DNA of 41,810 nt, taken from NCBI RefSeq assembly GCF_000315625.1, contig NW_005434627.1, positions 432,552 to 474,361 on the forward strand, given 5' to 3'. Position 1 is the first letter of the stretch. Each line of letters starts with the position of its first letter. A program made the position numbers and the translations under genes. Under the pieces are notes generated by a model. The model worked only from the letters and a program-made list of their open reading frames with translations, did not search any database and was not told the DNA's origin. This document shows, piece after piece, positions 21,590 through 33,432 of the stretch. Source of the DNA: Guillardia theta CCMP2712. Lineage: Eukaryota > Cryptophyceae > Pyrenomonadales > Geminigeraceae.

Positions 21590-24500
21590 CCAACACCTCC
21601 TCCTCCTCCTCCTCCTCCTCCTCCTCCAACTCCACATCCACCAACAACCTCTCACCGTCCTCTCTTCTCATCACGCTTCTCTTCGCAGTTTTGAGTACAT
21701 CGGCAACGGAGCTCGTCTGGTTATCACCCCCCTCACCGACAGGATCTACGTTACAGCCACTCAGGCTCTCAAGCTCTGCATGGGATGCGCCCCGGCAGGA
21801 CCTGCGGGGACGGGCAAGACGGAGACGACCAAGGATCTCGCTGCCATGACAGCTGTGTGTATCTATGTGTTCAACTGCGCGCCGGAGATGGACTACAGGA
21901 CAATGGGAGACATTTGGAAGGGGCTGGGGGCGTCCGGGGCCTGGGGATGCTTCGATGAGTTCAACAGGCTGATAGCGGAGGTTCTTTCTGTTTGCTCGAC
22001 CCAGTACAAGTGCGTGCTGGACTCCCTCAAAGCAAACCGCCCCACCTTCGTCATCGACGGAGCTGAGCTCAGTCTCACCCGCTCGGTCGGGGCGTACATC
22101 ACCATGAACCCGGGCTACATTGGCCGCACTCCACTGCCCGAGTCCCTCAAGGTGCTGTTCCGCCCTGTCACCGTCGTTGTGCCGGACTTTGCGCTGATCT
22201 GTGAGAACATGCTCATGGCGGAGGGTTTCACGCAAGCGAAGCTGCTGGGGACCAAGTTCATCAACCTCTACACGCTCTGCGGGGACTTGCTGAGCAAGGC
22301 GAAGCACTACGACTGGGGCCTGAGGGCTATCAAGAGCGTGCTCAGAGTTGCCGGAGACTTCAAGCGAGCGGAGCCCGAGGTGCCGGAGCTGGCGCTGCTG
22401 TTCCGAGCCCTGAGAGACTTCAACCTGCCCAAGATCGTAGGAGACGATCTCATCATCTTCATGGGCCTGCTGGGAGATCTTTTCCCCGGCATCGACATCC
22501 CCCGTCAGAGGAACTGGGACAACGAGAAAGTCATAGCAGAGGTCATCACCGAAGCTGGGCTCCAGCCGGACGACGACTTCCAGCTCAAGGTGGTACAGCT
22601 CGACGAGCTGCTGGCGATCCGGCACAGCGTCTTCATCATGGGCTCGTCGGGGACGGGGAAGAGCGAGTGCTGGAAGATCCTGTCAGGAGCCAAGATCAAG
22701 CAGGGAAACAAGTGCGTGTGTAGGGATCTTGACCCCAAGGCTATCACTACCTACGACTTCTACGGCTACGTCAGCCTGGCGACGAGGGAGTGGAAGGACG
22801 GTGTCTTTTCCTGCCTCATGCGCGAGCTCGCCAACGCCCCGGACACAAACTCCAAGTGGATCCTCCTGGATGGTGACCTGGACGCGAACTGGATCGAGAG
22901 TATGAACTCGGTCATGGACGACAACAAGCTGCTGACCCTCGCGTCCAACGAGCGCATCCTGCTGAAGCCGCATATGAAGCTTATCTTCGAGATCCGAGAT
23001 CTCAAATACGCTACCCCCGCCACTGCCTCTCGGGCCGGTATCACCTACATCACTGAGAAGAAGAGCCAGTGGTGGAGTTACATCCAGAGTTGGGTCGCCC
23101 GGAGAGAAGATGACACGCCTGGTCAGTGTTGTTAGTGGTGTTGGTGTTGGTGTTGGTGTTGGTGTTGGTGTTGGTGTTGGTGGTGTTGGTGTTGGTGTTG
23201 GTGTTGGTGTTGGTGTTGGTGTTGGTGTTGGTGGTGTTGGTGTTGGTGTTGGTGTTGGTGGTGTTGGTGTTGGTGTTGGTGCTGTTGGTGGTGTAATTGG
23301 CAATGTTAATGAGGGTTGGATTTCCTTCTGAGTGTGTTGTGAAAGAGTTGTTTGTGATGTTTGCTGTGTATGATCTAGTGTTATGAACTAGTATGGCATG
23401 CTCGATCTTGTTCTGTCACAAATCTGCTCGTGTAAGAATGCCTTCGTGACCTGCCAGCTCTGTCGTCATATTTGGTTCTCTGTCAGTGTCGTTTGCTCTC
23501 TTTCTCTCTCGCCCCTTCGCTTCTCCCTCATCCTGACTCTTCACGGCAGAGAGGAAAGAGTTCCTCCTCTCCCTATTCGAGAAGTACGTCGGCGAGTCGC
23601 TGCTGGCCATGAAGATGGAGTTCAAACACATGGCTCCTATCCTTGATTTCAACCTCGTCCAGTCTCTCTGCAACGTCCTGCAAGGGCTCTACACCCCTGA
23701 GAACTGCCCCAAGAACGATCCCAAAGAGCAGCTCACCCTTGAGACTTACTTCGTCTTCGCGTGCATATGGGCGTTCGGCTCGGGCTACTCAATAACAGAT
23801 GGAAACGACTATAGTAAGCGCAGACCTCTTCCATATCTCTTCCTCCTTCTTGTCCTCCCTTCTTCCTCCTCCCTCTAGCTCTCGCTCTCCCTCCCTCCCC
23901 TCTCCTCCCCCTCCGTCTCTCCCCTCTTCTCTATCTGCCTTTCTCTTCTCGACCCTAATTTCCTCGTTCGCCTCTCCTCCCCCCCCTTCTTGCCTCTCCT
24001 CTTTGATCGCCTCCTCCTTTCCCTCTCCTCCTGACTTCTTCCCAGGAAAGAGCTTCTCCGCATGGTGGAAAGGCAAGTGGACATCGATCAAGATGCCGAT
24101 GAAGGGAACAGTCTTCGACTTCTTCGTCGACAAGCAGACGCAAAAGTTCGTCAGCTGGGCCAACGTTGTCCCCGAGATCTCCTACTCCTCCACCACCTCC
24201 ATGGACTCAGTCACCGTCCCCACGGGCGAGACGACCAGTATCACCTTCTACCTCGACCTCCTCGTCGAGCTCCGCAAACCAGCGCTGCTGGTGGGGCTGG
24301 CAGGAGCAGGGAAGACCGCGTTGATCAACGGAAAGCTCCGCACGCTGCCGGAGGAATACCTTTCCCTGACCATCAACTTCAACTACTACACCGAGTCAGC
24401 CGCGTTCCTCTCAGTGATGGAGGGGCAGCTGGAGAAGAAGGCCGGGAAAAACTACGGGCCCCCGGGCTCTTCCAAGCTCGTCTACTTCGTGGATGACCTC

Positions 24501-27500
24501 AACATGCCCCAGCTCGACCCCTACGAGACCTCGACAGCGATCAGTCTGCTGAGGCAGTACATGGACTACCAGCACTGGTACGACCTGACAAAGCTGCAGA
24601 TCAAAGTCATCAACAACTGCCAGTTCCTCTGCGCCATGAACCCGACCTGCGGCTCGTTTGTCATCAACCCTCGTCTGCAGCGTCACTTCATGGTTTTTGC
24701 CATCGGGTTCCCCGGCCAGGAGGCCCTTATGACTATCTTCAGCACGTTCCTCAACGGTCACGTCAAGGAGTTTGACCCCAAGATCGCCGATACAGTGTTC
24801 CAGAACAAGATCATTCAGGCGGCGCTGGAGCTACATACTAAGGTCAGCTCTCAGTTCAGGAAGACAGCCAACAACTTCCACTACGAGTTCTCGATCCGCC
24901 ATCTTGCCAACGTGTTCAAGGGCATCCTGATGAGCGAGTCGACGTTCTTCACAGAGCCGGCCAAGTTCGCATCTTTGTTCCTTCATGAGGCAGAGAGGGT
25001 GTACGGAGACAGGCTGGTGTCGATCAAGGACCTTGAGGCCTATCAGAAGATCAGCAAAGACACTGGCAAGAAGTTCTTCAAGGACTTCGACCAGGGCCAG
25101 GTGTTCCCTAACCCTCATATCTTCTGCAACTGCTGGAAAGGTGAGAGATGAGGGAAAGTTTTGTCATGAGATGCTGATAGCATGCGTCTCCTCTCCTCTC
25201 CTCTCCTCTCCTCTCCTCTCCTCTCCTCTCCTCTCCTCTCCTGTCCTGTCCTGTCCTCTCCTCTCCTCGTTCTTCCTCTTGCTTCCAGACTTGGACGAGA
25301 AGAGCTATAACCGAGTTGAGACGATGGAGAAGCTCTCAAAGATCCTAGGAGATGCTCTCAACAGGTAAGCAAACAGACTACCCCCTCACCTTCTCCTCGT
25401 CCTCTCATCAACTCCTTTCTTCTATTCCAACTTCCCCTCTTGGTCTCAAACCTTCTTTCCTGTCCTATCTCTCTCAACCTTTTGTCTCCTCCTCCCCTCC
25501 TCCTTCAGCCTCCTCCTCCTCCTCCTCCTCCTTCTCCTCCTCCTTCTCCTCCTCCTCCTGTTCTAATTTTCTCTCAGCTACAACGAGACGAACGCAGCCA
25601 TGAACCTTGTGCTCTTCGACGATGCCATGCGGCACATCTGCCGTATCTGCCGCATCATCCAGAACGGGCATGCCCTGCTGGTCGGTGTCGGAGGCAGTGG
25701 AAAGCAAAGCTTGACCAGGCTGTCATCTTTCATCTGCAACTGCAGCGTCTCGCAGATCGTGTTGAGCGGGACATACTCCATGTCAGACTTGAAGGAAGAT
25801 ATCAAACAGATGTACATGAAGTCAGGGCTCAAAAACGAGTCCATTGTTTTCCTCTTCACTGACAGCCAGATCGCCGACGAGAAATTCCTCGTGTACATGA
25901 ACGAGCTTCTTTCCTCCGGCAAGATCCCCAACCTCTTTGCCTCCGACGAGATCGACAGCATCTACGGCTCTGTCAGGAACGAAGGGAAAGGAGAGGGCAT
26001 CGCTGATACCAAGGATGCGGTGACTTCCTCTTCCTTAGCACTTCTCCTCCTCCATCACCACCACCACCACCACCACCACCTCCTCCTCCTCCTCCTCCTC
26101 CTCCTCCTCCTCCTCCTCCTTTCGTTTCTTTCTTTCCGTCCTCATTCACGTTTTATCTTCACTTGCCATCTTCTCTGTACTTCTCTCCTCCTCCTCCTCC
26201 TCCTCCTCCTTTTCCTCCTCCTCTCCATTTCTTCCCCTTCTCTTCCCTTCAGCATCCTCTGACAGTGAGTGCAGATGTATGATTTCTTCATCTCCAAAGT
26301 CAAGCGCAACCTTCACGTCTGCCTCTGCTTCTCCCCCGTAGGAGAAAATTTCCGCAGGAGGGCTTCAAGATTCCCGTCCCTCATTAACTGCACCGTCATC
26401 GACTGGTTCCAGCCATGGCCAGGTGCTGCTGAGGCTCTTCCTGCCTTCTTCCTCCTCCTCCTCCTCCTCCCTCCTCCCTCTTCCTTCTTCCCTCTTCCCT
26501 CCTCCCTCCTCCCTGCTCCTCCACTTTCTCATCCTCCTCATTTTCGTCCTCCTCTTGGAGTGCATCTTCCTTTCGTTTGCTCGTCCTCCCTCCTCCCTCC
26601 TCCCTCCTCCCTCCTTCATGACCCTCATGCTGTCCACAGAGAACGCTCTCTACGACGTGGCGAAGCGCTTCCTCGGAGAGATCGAGCTGGGAGAGGCAGA
26701 GGCGAGGGAGGGGATCATAAAGTTTATGCCCTTCTCCTTCGGGCGGGTCAACGAGGCCAGCGAAGACTACCTGCACAAGGAGCGGAGGTACAACTACACG
26801 ACCCCCAAGAGCTTCTTAGAACTCATCTACCTCTACCGCAACATGCTCGCCAAGGAGCGCAACACGCTGCAGGCCAACATCGACAGGCTGAGCAACGGGC
26901 TCGACAAGCTAGAGAAAACGTCCAAGGACGTGGCGATCTTAGAGGAAGAGATCAAGGTCAAGTCAGTGGAGGTGGAAGCGGCGAAGGCGAACGCGGATGA
27001 GATTGCGGAAAAGGTGGGAGGGGAGAAGTCAAAGGTGGAGGAAGCCGCTTCTGCCGCCAACGACGAGGCTGCCAAGTGCGCTGTCATTGCAGAGAAGGCC
27101 GGTATCATGCAGGTTGACTGCGAGCGCGACCTGGCGGCCGCCATTCCTGCGGTAGAGAAGGCGGAGGCAGCGCTGGACACGCTGAACAAGAAGGATCTTG
27201 GAGAGCTCAAGTCTCTTGGGAAGCCGCCGCAGGGAGTGGACGACGTGACTGCAGCGGTGCTGGCGATGAGGGGGGAGCCGGCGAAGAATCGAGACTGGAA
27301 CGCGGCGAAGAACATGATGAAGGATGTCAACAAGTTCATCGACGAGCTCAAGGGCATCAAGACGATCATTGACAGCAGTCAGATGCCTGCCAAGAATGTG
27401 GAGGGAGCAAGGCCGTACCTGGATCTTGAGCACGTGAAGAATGTTGACATCATGCGCAAGAAGTCCAACGCTGCTGCTGGGCTCTGTGAGTTTCTTCTCA

Positions 27501-30455
27501 ACATCGTCATGTACTACGACATCGTCGTCACCGTCGAGCCGAAGCGCCTGGCGCTCAAGACAGCTCAGGACGAGCTGGCGGCTGCCAACACGAAACTGGC
27601 GGAGGTGCAGGCGTACGTGAAGGACCTGGAGGAGAAGCTCGCGATCCTCGTCGCCGAGTTTGACAAGGTGGTGGCAGAGAAGAACCGAGTGGTGGCGGAG
27701 GGCGAGCGGCTGACCAACAAGCTCGGTCTCGCCCAGCGGCTCATGGCGGCGCTGGGGTCCGAGCAGGAGAGGTGGAAGGTGAACGTAGCAAAGATGAAGT
27801 CAGACTCCGTGTACCTCCCAGGAGACGTTCTGCTCGCTGCCTCGTTCGTGAGCTACGTCGGATGCTTCAACAAGACGTTCCGTGACCTTCTGATCAACCA
27901 GACCATGATACCCTTCATGACCAAGAACGCCATCCCCATGTCCGACAACGCTGACCCCCTCAAGCTCCTCGCCGACCCGGCGGTCGTGGCCGAGTGGAAC
28001 TCGCAGGGGCTGCCGGCCGACCGAGTCAGCCTAGAGAACGGCGTGATTTCTTCCATCTCCGAGCGCTGGCCCCTGATGATCGACCCGCAGCTGCAGGGGA
28101 TCGTGTGGGTCAAGGAGAAAGAAAGTCAGAACAACCTGCAGCTCACCAGGCTCAACAACAAGAAGCTGCTCAACGTGATGGAGCAGGCGCTGGAGCAGGG
28201 CTGGAGCGTCATGATCGAAAACCTCCAGGAGTCGCTGGACGCCGTGCTGGCTCCCATCATTGGAAGGCAGAAGATCAAGAAAGGAAGGAACTTCTTCGTC
28301 AAGGTCGGGGACAAGGAGGTAGAGTACCATCCCAAGTTCAAGCTCTACCTGCACACGAAGCTCGCCAACCCTCACTACCCTCCCGAGGTCCAGGCAGAGT
28401 GCACGCTCATCAACTTCATGGTGACGGAGGACGGACTGGAGGACCAGCTGCTCGCCAAGGTCGTGTCCAAGGAGAGGCCGGACCTGGAGGAGGAGAAGAG
28501 CTTTCTGATCCAGCAGCAGAACGAGTTCAAGATCAAGCTCAAGGAGCTTGAGGACGGGCTGCTGAAGCAGCTGGCAGAGGCGGAGGGAGACATTACTGAG
28601 AACATCGAGCTCATCGAGTCGCTAGAGGATGCCAAGAGGCTCAGCACAGACATTAACGAGAAGGTGATCATAGCGCAGGAGACCGAGGTCAAGATTAACG
28701 AGGCAAGGGAGGAGTACCGCGGGGTAGCCAACAGGGGAGCCCTCCTCTTCTTCGCGCTGGGAGAGCTGTTCAAGGTCCACTCCTTCTACCACTACTCGCT
28801 CTCGGCCTTCACCTCCGTCTTCCTCCGCGCCATCGACTGGGCGGGCAGGAGGTACGTCGGAGCTCCCATCCACGTTCCGAAGCAGCTCGAGCTCTGCCAG
28901 GGCAAGAACGCCTTCCAGAAGTTCCGCACCATGCAGCTGCTGCTGAGAGCAGGTGCCAAGGGTCTCATAGGAACGGACGATGACAAGGGACCTGGGAAGC
29001 CCTCGACGCAGAAGGAGCTGGACCTGCCTGCCCGTCTCAAGGACCTCGTGAGTTCGATCACTTACCAGGTATTCAACTTCTGCCGCCGAGGATTGTTTGA
29101 CAAGCACAAGTTGCTGTTCACAACCTCCATCGCGTTCAAGGTGCTGGTCCGCGACAAGACCCTCGACTCCGACGAAGTCGGCTTCATCATCTTCGGCCGC
29201 AAGAGCCTCAACCCTCCTCCTCTCCACCCCGAGATGCAGCCATGGCTCTCCGACGCCGCATGGTCGGGAGCGCACGCGTGCCAGGAGCTCAAGTGCTTCG
29301 AGAAGCTCTGCACAGACATGGAGTCGGAGCAGACCAAGTGGCAGACGTGGGTGACGGACGAGCGGCCGGAGGAGAAGCCTCTGCCCGGGGACTACGACAA
29401 GATCACCAACTTTCAGAAGCTGATCCTCCTCCGTCAGATGCGCCCCGACCGCCTGACGGGCGCGATGCGCAAGTGGGTCGGTGAGCATCCGACGCTGGGG
29501 AAGAGATACATCGACGAGGAGGCGTTTGACATCTTTTCCATCTACAGGGAGTCAGCGCCGGAGACGGCCATGTTCTTCTACCTGTTCCCCGGTGCTGACA
29601 TCGTGGCTGACCTGGACCCTCTGCTCAAGGCCAAGGGTTTCACCATCGAGAACGGCAAGTTCATCAACATCAGCATGGGGCAGGGGCAGGAGCCCGTGGC
29701 GGAGGAGGCGCTTGAGCGGTGCATGAAGGAGGGAGGATGGGTGTTCCTGCAGAACATCCACCTCATGTCCATGTGGGTCAAGACGCTCGAGCGGAAGCTC
29801 GAGAGCTCTCAGGACCCCGAGACTCACAAAGACTTCCGCTGCTTCCTGTCCTCGGAGCCTCCTCCTATGCCCTCCCAGCAGAGCATCCCCGAGGCCATCC
29901 TGCAGAACTCCATCAAGATCTCCAACGAGCCTGCCCAGTCCCTCCGCCAGCTGCTCTTCCGCGCCTGGACCAACTTCGAGCAGTCGACGCTGGACGCTTG
30001 CAAGCGCCCAAGGGACTTCCGCACCCTCCTGCTCGGCCTCTGCGTCTTCCATGCGGAAGTGAACGGCAGGAAGAAGTTCGGCAACATGGGATGGAACTGC
30101 GGCCATCTGTATGGCTTCACCCTTGGGGACTTGACCCAGTGCGCTGACGTTCTCAACAACCAGCTCAACGCTCGATCGGGGGCGAGAGCCAACGAGGAGG
30201 CGCCGCTGAGAGACTTGCGGTACATCTTCGGAGAGATTATGTACGGCGGGCATATCACAGACAAGTGGGATAGGAGGACGAACGTGACTTACCTCGATGT
30301 GATCATCGTTGCTGGAATCCAACAGCCGGAATTTGAGCTGTTCCCCGGGTTCAAGACCAAGCATGACGGAACGTGGGAGGACTACCTGGCGTACATCGAG
30401 AACGAGCTTCCGCCCGAGACACCCAATGCATATGGTGAGAGAGGAGAGGGAAGGG

Positions 30456-30520
<65 letters not shown>

Positions 30521-32272
30521 GAGAGGAGGAGAGAGGTGTGGTGGGAGTTGAGGGTCAAGGGAGAGGGGAGCGCTTGTTGGAGAAGGAATGAAAGGAGTTA
30601 CGAGGGATGAAACTAGATTAGATTAGCAGTACTTGTTGCCGAGTTGAAACAAGATCAGCAGTACTTGTTGCTGAGTTGCCAACAAGATATCAAACGTGTA
30701 TGTTGTTGTCTTCACTGACAAGAAACTCGCAGGGATGCATCCCAACGCTGAGATCAATTTCCTCATGACGGAGCAGAAGGAGCTCTTCGAGGAGCTCCTG
30801 AACATCGGAGGAGGAGGCGGAGGAGGAGGAGGTGGTGGTGGGAAGTCCCGCGAGCAGATAGTAGATGGAATCATTACTCAACTTGCCTCGAAGTTACCTG
30901 AGAACTTCAACATGCTGGAGCTGAAGATGAAGATCGGAGACAACCTGACGCCCTACCTCGTGGTGCTGGTGCAGGAGAGCGAGAGGTTCAACGGCCTCCT
31001 GTCCGAGATCCGCCAGTCGCTGAAGGAGCTCCGGCTCGGCCTGGACGGAGCCCTCAACATCTCGGAGAAGATGGAAACGATGATGAACCTGATGGTCATC
31101 CAGAAGATCCCCCCGACATGGGAGGGCATGGCATGGCGAACGCTCAAGAGCCTTGACGTGTGGTTCGCCGACGTCAACGCCAGAGTCGCTCAGCTGCAGG
31201 CCTGGGGGGCCTCCCTTGTCATGCCGGCCTCCCTGTGGCTCTCCGGCTGCTTCAATCCCATGGCGTTCATCACTGCCGTGATGCAGACGACAGCGAGGAG
31301 GAGGGGATGGCCGCTCGATGATGTCGTCACCTTCACTGACCCCACCAAGCTCGACTGGGACGAGGCGGAGAGCCAGCCGGAGGAAGGAGCCTACGTGCAC
31401 GGTGAACATCCCTGCTCACCTACCTTGCTATCTTGCACTCTTGTCCTCCCTGACATCATGACGCCCTTCTCTCCTCCTCTCCTCCTCCTCTCCCCTCCTT
31501 TCTTCTCATCCTCCTCTGTTTTCCGAGCCACAACCATCTCCCTCCCTCTACATCCCTCCCCTCTCTGCCCTCTCTTCGCTACCATCTCCCCATCCCCTCC
31601 TCTTCCTCCTCCATCTGACCTGCATCTTCCAGGGATGTACATGGAAGGAGCGCGATGGGACAGGGATGAGGGAGAAATCCGGGACTCCCACCTGCGCGAC
31701 CTGACTCCGCAGATGCCTGTCATTCACCTGCTCGCCATCCCAAGGACGGAGATCAAGGTCGAGGGCTACCATGACACTCCCTGCTACTACGTCTCCCAGC
31801 GAGGAGGAGGCAACCCTCCCGGCTCCTTTGTCTTCTTTGCTGTGCTGAAGACCTCTGAGCCCACGGTGAGCAGGAGGAGGATGGGGAGAGATGGAGGGAG
31901 AGAGGGAGAAAGAGCAGCGAGAGGAAGAGGGCAAGGAGGGGCGGAGGGGCTGGAGAGCAGAGCAGAAGGATGAGGATGACATCGATCAGAATGGGAAGGG
32001 AGAGAGCCGGGGGAAGGACAGGAAGATATAGATGGACGCTAAAAAGGAGGACGAGGAGGACGAGGATGAGGACAAGGACAAGGACAAGGACGAGGACAAG
32101 GAGGAGACTGGATAGAGGAGGAGGAGGAAGAGGGGGAGGAGGAGGAGACTGGGTAGAGGAAGGGAGGGGATGGACGGTGTGCTGAGACTCGCCGCAGGTC
32201 AAGGGCCTTTACGGCGTCTACTCTTACAAGTGGGTGCTAGCTGGGGTCGGCCTCCTCATGCAGACGGAGTAG
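13879..32272 (+). CDS. Outer-arm axonemal dynein heavy chain, kelch-bearing alpha type
   Basis: I model 27 exons whose lengths sum to 13,323 nt: 4440 residues and a TAG stop. All introns are GT-AG and all joins are in frame. From the N terminus: kelch repeats, IPT/TIG domain, filamin-like repeat, second kelch set, short tail, linker, AAA1-AAA4 with P-loops GPAGTGKT (about residue 1735), GSSGTGKS (2016), GLAGAGKT (2347) and GVGGSGKQ (2690), stalk, AAA5-AAA6 and a C-terminal domain ending VLAGVGLLMQTE. The module order and length match the Chlamydomonas outer-arm alpha heavy chain (about 4500 residues, ODA11 product). The protein is a microtubule motor on doublet A-tubules of flagella. The ATG at 13879 begins MPPIGIAQWG, directly before the first kelch repeat. 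The least certain junction is intron 9 (17205-17377). Exon coordinates are given in the domain entries. Confidence 0.96.
15383..15571 (+). repeat. 27 perfect CTCCTTG heptamers in dynein intron 5
   Basis: The register is unbroken from 15383 to 15571: 189 bp, 27 copies, then one CTCCTCG variant. The unit has no stop in any frame on either strand, which creates long spurious open frames reading repeats of LLAPCS or KEQGARS. It lies wholly inside intron 5 (15372-15667). Confidence 0.97.
16638..16857 (+). repeat. Purine-rich GGA/GGGA tract in dynein intron 8
   Basis: This whole 220-bp intron is GGAGG/GAGAG-like with a short GGAT run (about 16809-16828). Unlike most long introns of the gene it is purine-rich on the coding strand; introns 24 and 26 share this. 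Confidence 0.85.
18010..18165 (+). repeat. CTCCC/CTCCT tract in dynein intron 10
   Basis: About 155 bp of TCCCC and CTCCT pentamers directly before the acceptor CACCAG; probably doubles as the polypyrimidine tract. Confidence 0.9.
18177..21425 (+). other. Dynein tail remnant and linker (exons 11-17)
   Basis: Exons: 18177-18484, 18794-18846, 18891-19098, 19311-19376, 19528-19806, 19999-21025, 21218-21425; residues about 982-1697. The linker is recognisable from RHPSMRPRHWNML in exon 15 and the conserved helices of exon 16. The tail between the kelch region and the linker is short, as in the Chlamydomonas alpha chain, and lacks most of the long N-terminal tail seen in beta-type chains. In an outer arm this chain would attach to the partner heavy chains (established for the family; not visible here). 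Confidence 0.88.
21495..21588 (+). repeat. CAT trinucleotide array in dynein intron 17
   Basis: About 30 ATC triplets, then a CTC run (about 21597-21627), inside the intron 21426-21688. The poly-Ile and poly-Met frames are artefacts. Confidence 0.95.
23128..23290 (+). repeat. GTTGGT hexamer array in dynein intron 18
   Basis: About 160 bp of GTTGGT with periodic GGTGGT shortening. It begins only a few bases after the donor of the longest intron of the gene (428 bp). It is G/T-rich rather than pyrimidine-rich. Confidence 0.95.
25188..25267 (+). repeat. TCCTC pentamer array in dynein intron 20
   Basis: About 15 TCCTC units with three consecutive TCCTG variants near the end. Confidence 0.93.
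26050..26225 (+). repeat. CAC and CTC trinucleotide arrays in dynein intron 22
   Basis: A CAC run (about 26055-26080) leads into CTC runs at about 26081-26120 and 26188-26225, inside the intron 26020-26274. Confidence 0.93.
26275..32272 (+). other. Dynein AAA4 end, stalk, AAA5-AAA6 and C-terminus (exons 23-27)
   Basis: Exons: 26275-26422, 26640-30434, 30733-31401, 31633-31865, 32198-32272; residues about 2802-4440. Exon 24 alone is 3795 bp and carries the stalk: coiled-coil 1 from about residue 2914, microtubule-binding tip near 3060-3115 and coiled-coil 2 near 3147-3210, followed by AAA5 and AAA6. Exon 25 begins GMHPNAEINF and contains a 12-Gly loop before KSREQIV, a normal feature of axonemal heavy chains. 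The C-terminus reads VYSYKWVLAGVGLLMQTE. Confidence 0.94.
30458..30520 (+). repeat. CAG trinucleotide array in dynein intron 24
   Basis: About 20 AGC triplets a short distance after the donor at 30435. The frame reading poly-Ser or poly-Ala is intronic. Confidence 0.95.
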
Positions 32273-33349
32273 TTTGCGGGCCCTGCGGCAGGTGGAACCA
32301 GAGGTTGCCGCACCCTCCTCCTCCTCTTGGGGCCTCCCCCTCCGACTTGAGGCAGTACTCCCGAATGAATCGCTCCAGGTCGAGCACCAGGAAGAAGCTT
32401 GCTCCGTTCCTCTCGTCCCCCTCGCAGGGCTGCTCGACCCCCTGAGGTAGCCGCTCCTGCACCCACTGCCTGTCGACCTGAACGACGAAGGGGAGGGCTC
32501 CGTCCCAGAGCCTCCTGGGGCCCTCGGCGATGAAGAGGGTAAGGCACAGGAAGCCGTACGATTGCTGCATGTCTAGCAGGGATCCCAGCTGCTCCTCGAA
32601 GGTCGCCAGCTCCACGTACCGCTTCCAGTCAGCTGGAGTTGTCTCCACGATCAGGTTCCTGATCATCCTCCTACCCATCCACTCCCTCATCCCCCGCAGC
32701 ACCAGCGCCTCCGCCCCCTCCACGTCGATCTTGACAAGCACCACCTCCTCATCAACGGGGAACCCGGGGAACGACCGCGCAAACTCGTCGAAGGAGACGG
32801 CCAGAACGCTCCCACCTCCTTCCCCGTCCCCCTCCTCTCCCTCCTCCCCCTCCTCCCTCCCTTCCTTCCTCTCCTCCACCACAAAGTTGCTCCCGTCGCA
32901 CCTACCCATCGTCGATCTTACCCACCTTGTCCCCTCCGCCAGCCCCAGCAGCAGGGGCTCTACCAGGTCCCGCACGTCGTTAGCCCTCGTCGCCTCCTCC
33001 ACCAGCTCCAGACACTCTAGCTGCACCTCGAAGGAGAACGTCCTGAACCCCAGCACACCCCCCAGCACGGAGTAGAACCCCGAGTTAGCGCCCACATCCA
33101 GCACCACCCCTCCCCTGCCCTGCCAGCTGGACAGCAGCTGGGCTGAGAGCTGGGTAATGCTCCCCTCCCACCCGTTGTTGTCGCAGGTGAAGAAGAAGAA
33201 GTCGTGACCCATGAGCTCAGCGCTCATCCCGTCGAAGAACACCAGAGGGACCTCCCCTGCTCCTGCTGCTCCTGCTGCTCCTGCTGCTGCTCCTACTCCT
33301 GCTCCTGCTGCTCCTGCTGCTGCTCCTACTCCTGCTCCTGCTGCTCCTG

Positions 33350-33432
<83 letters not shown>

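Larger units (their letters stand above)
21689..26019 (+). other. Dynein AAA1-AAA4 (exons 18-22)
   Basis: Exons: 21689-23121, 23550-23813, 24046-25140, 25289-25364, 25578-26019; residues about 1698-2801. AAA1: YIGNGARLVITPLTDR, GPAGTGKTETTKDL and Walker B CFDEFNR. AAA2: GSSGTGKSECWKIL and LLDGDLDANWIESMN. AAA3: GLAGAGKTALINGKL and YFVDDLNMPQLDPY. AAA4: GVGGSGKQSLTRL and VFLFTDSQI. All four P-loops keep the Lys-Thr/Ser or Lys-Gln expected at each site, so AAA1 should hydrolyse ATP. Confidence 0.95.

Noticed and set aside
21447-22625. 392-codon minus-strand open frame
   Set aside because: It is antisense to dynein linker/AAA1 exons and includes a poly-Met reading of the CAT array; GC-rich exons leave the opposite strand open.
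30800-30845. Poly-Gly run in dynein as a frameshift or repeat artefact
   Set aside because: A glycine-rich loop before KSREQIV at this place is normal in axonemal heavy chains and the frame continues correctly.
13879-32272. Frame changes within the dynein region read as frameshifts or several separate genes
   Set aside because: Every change coincides with a GT-AG intron; the joined exons sum to a multiple of three and follow dynein domain order without gaps.
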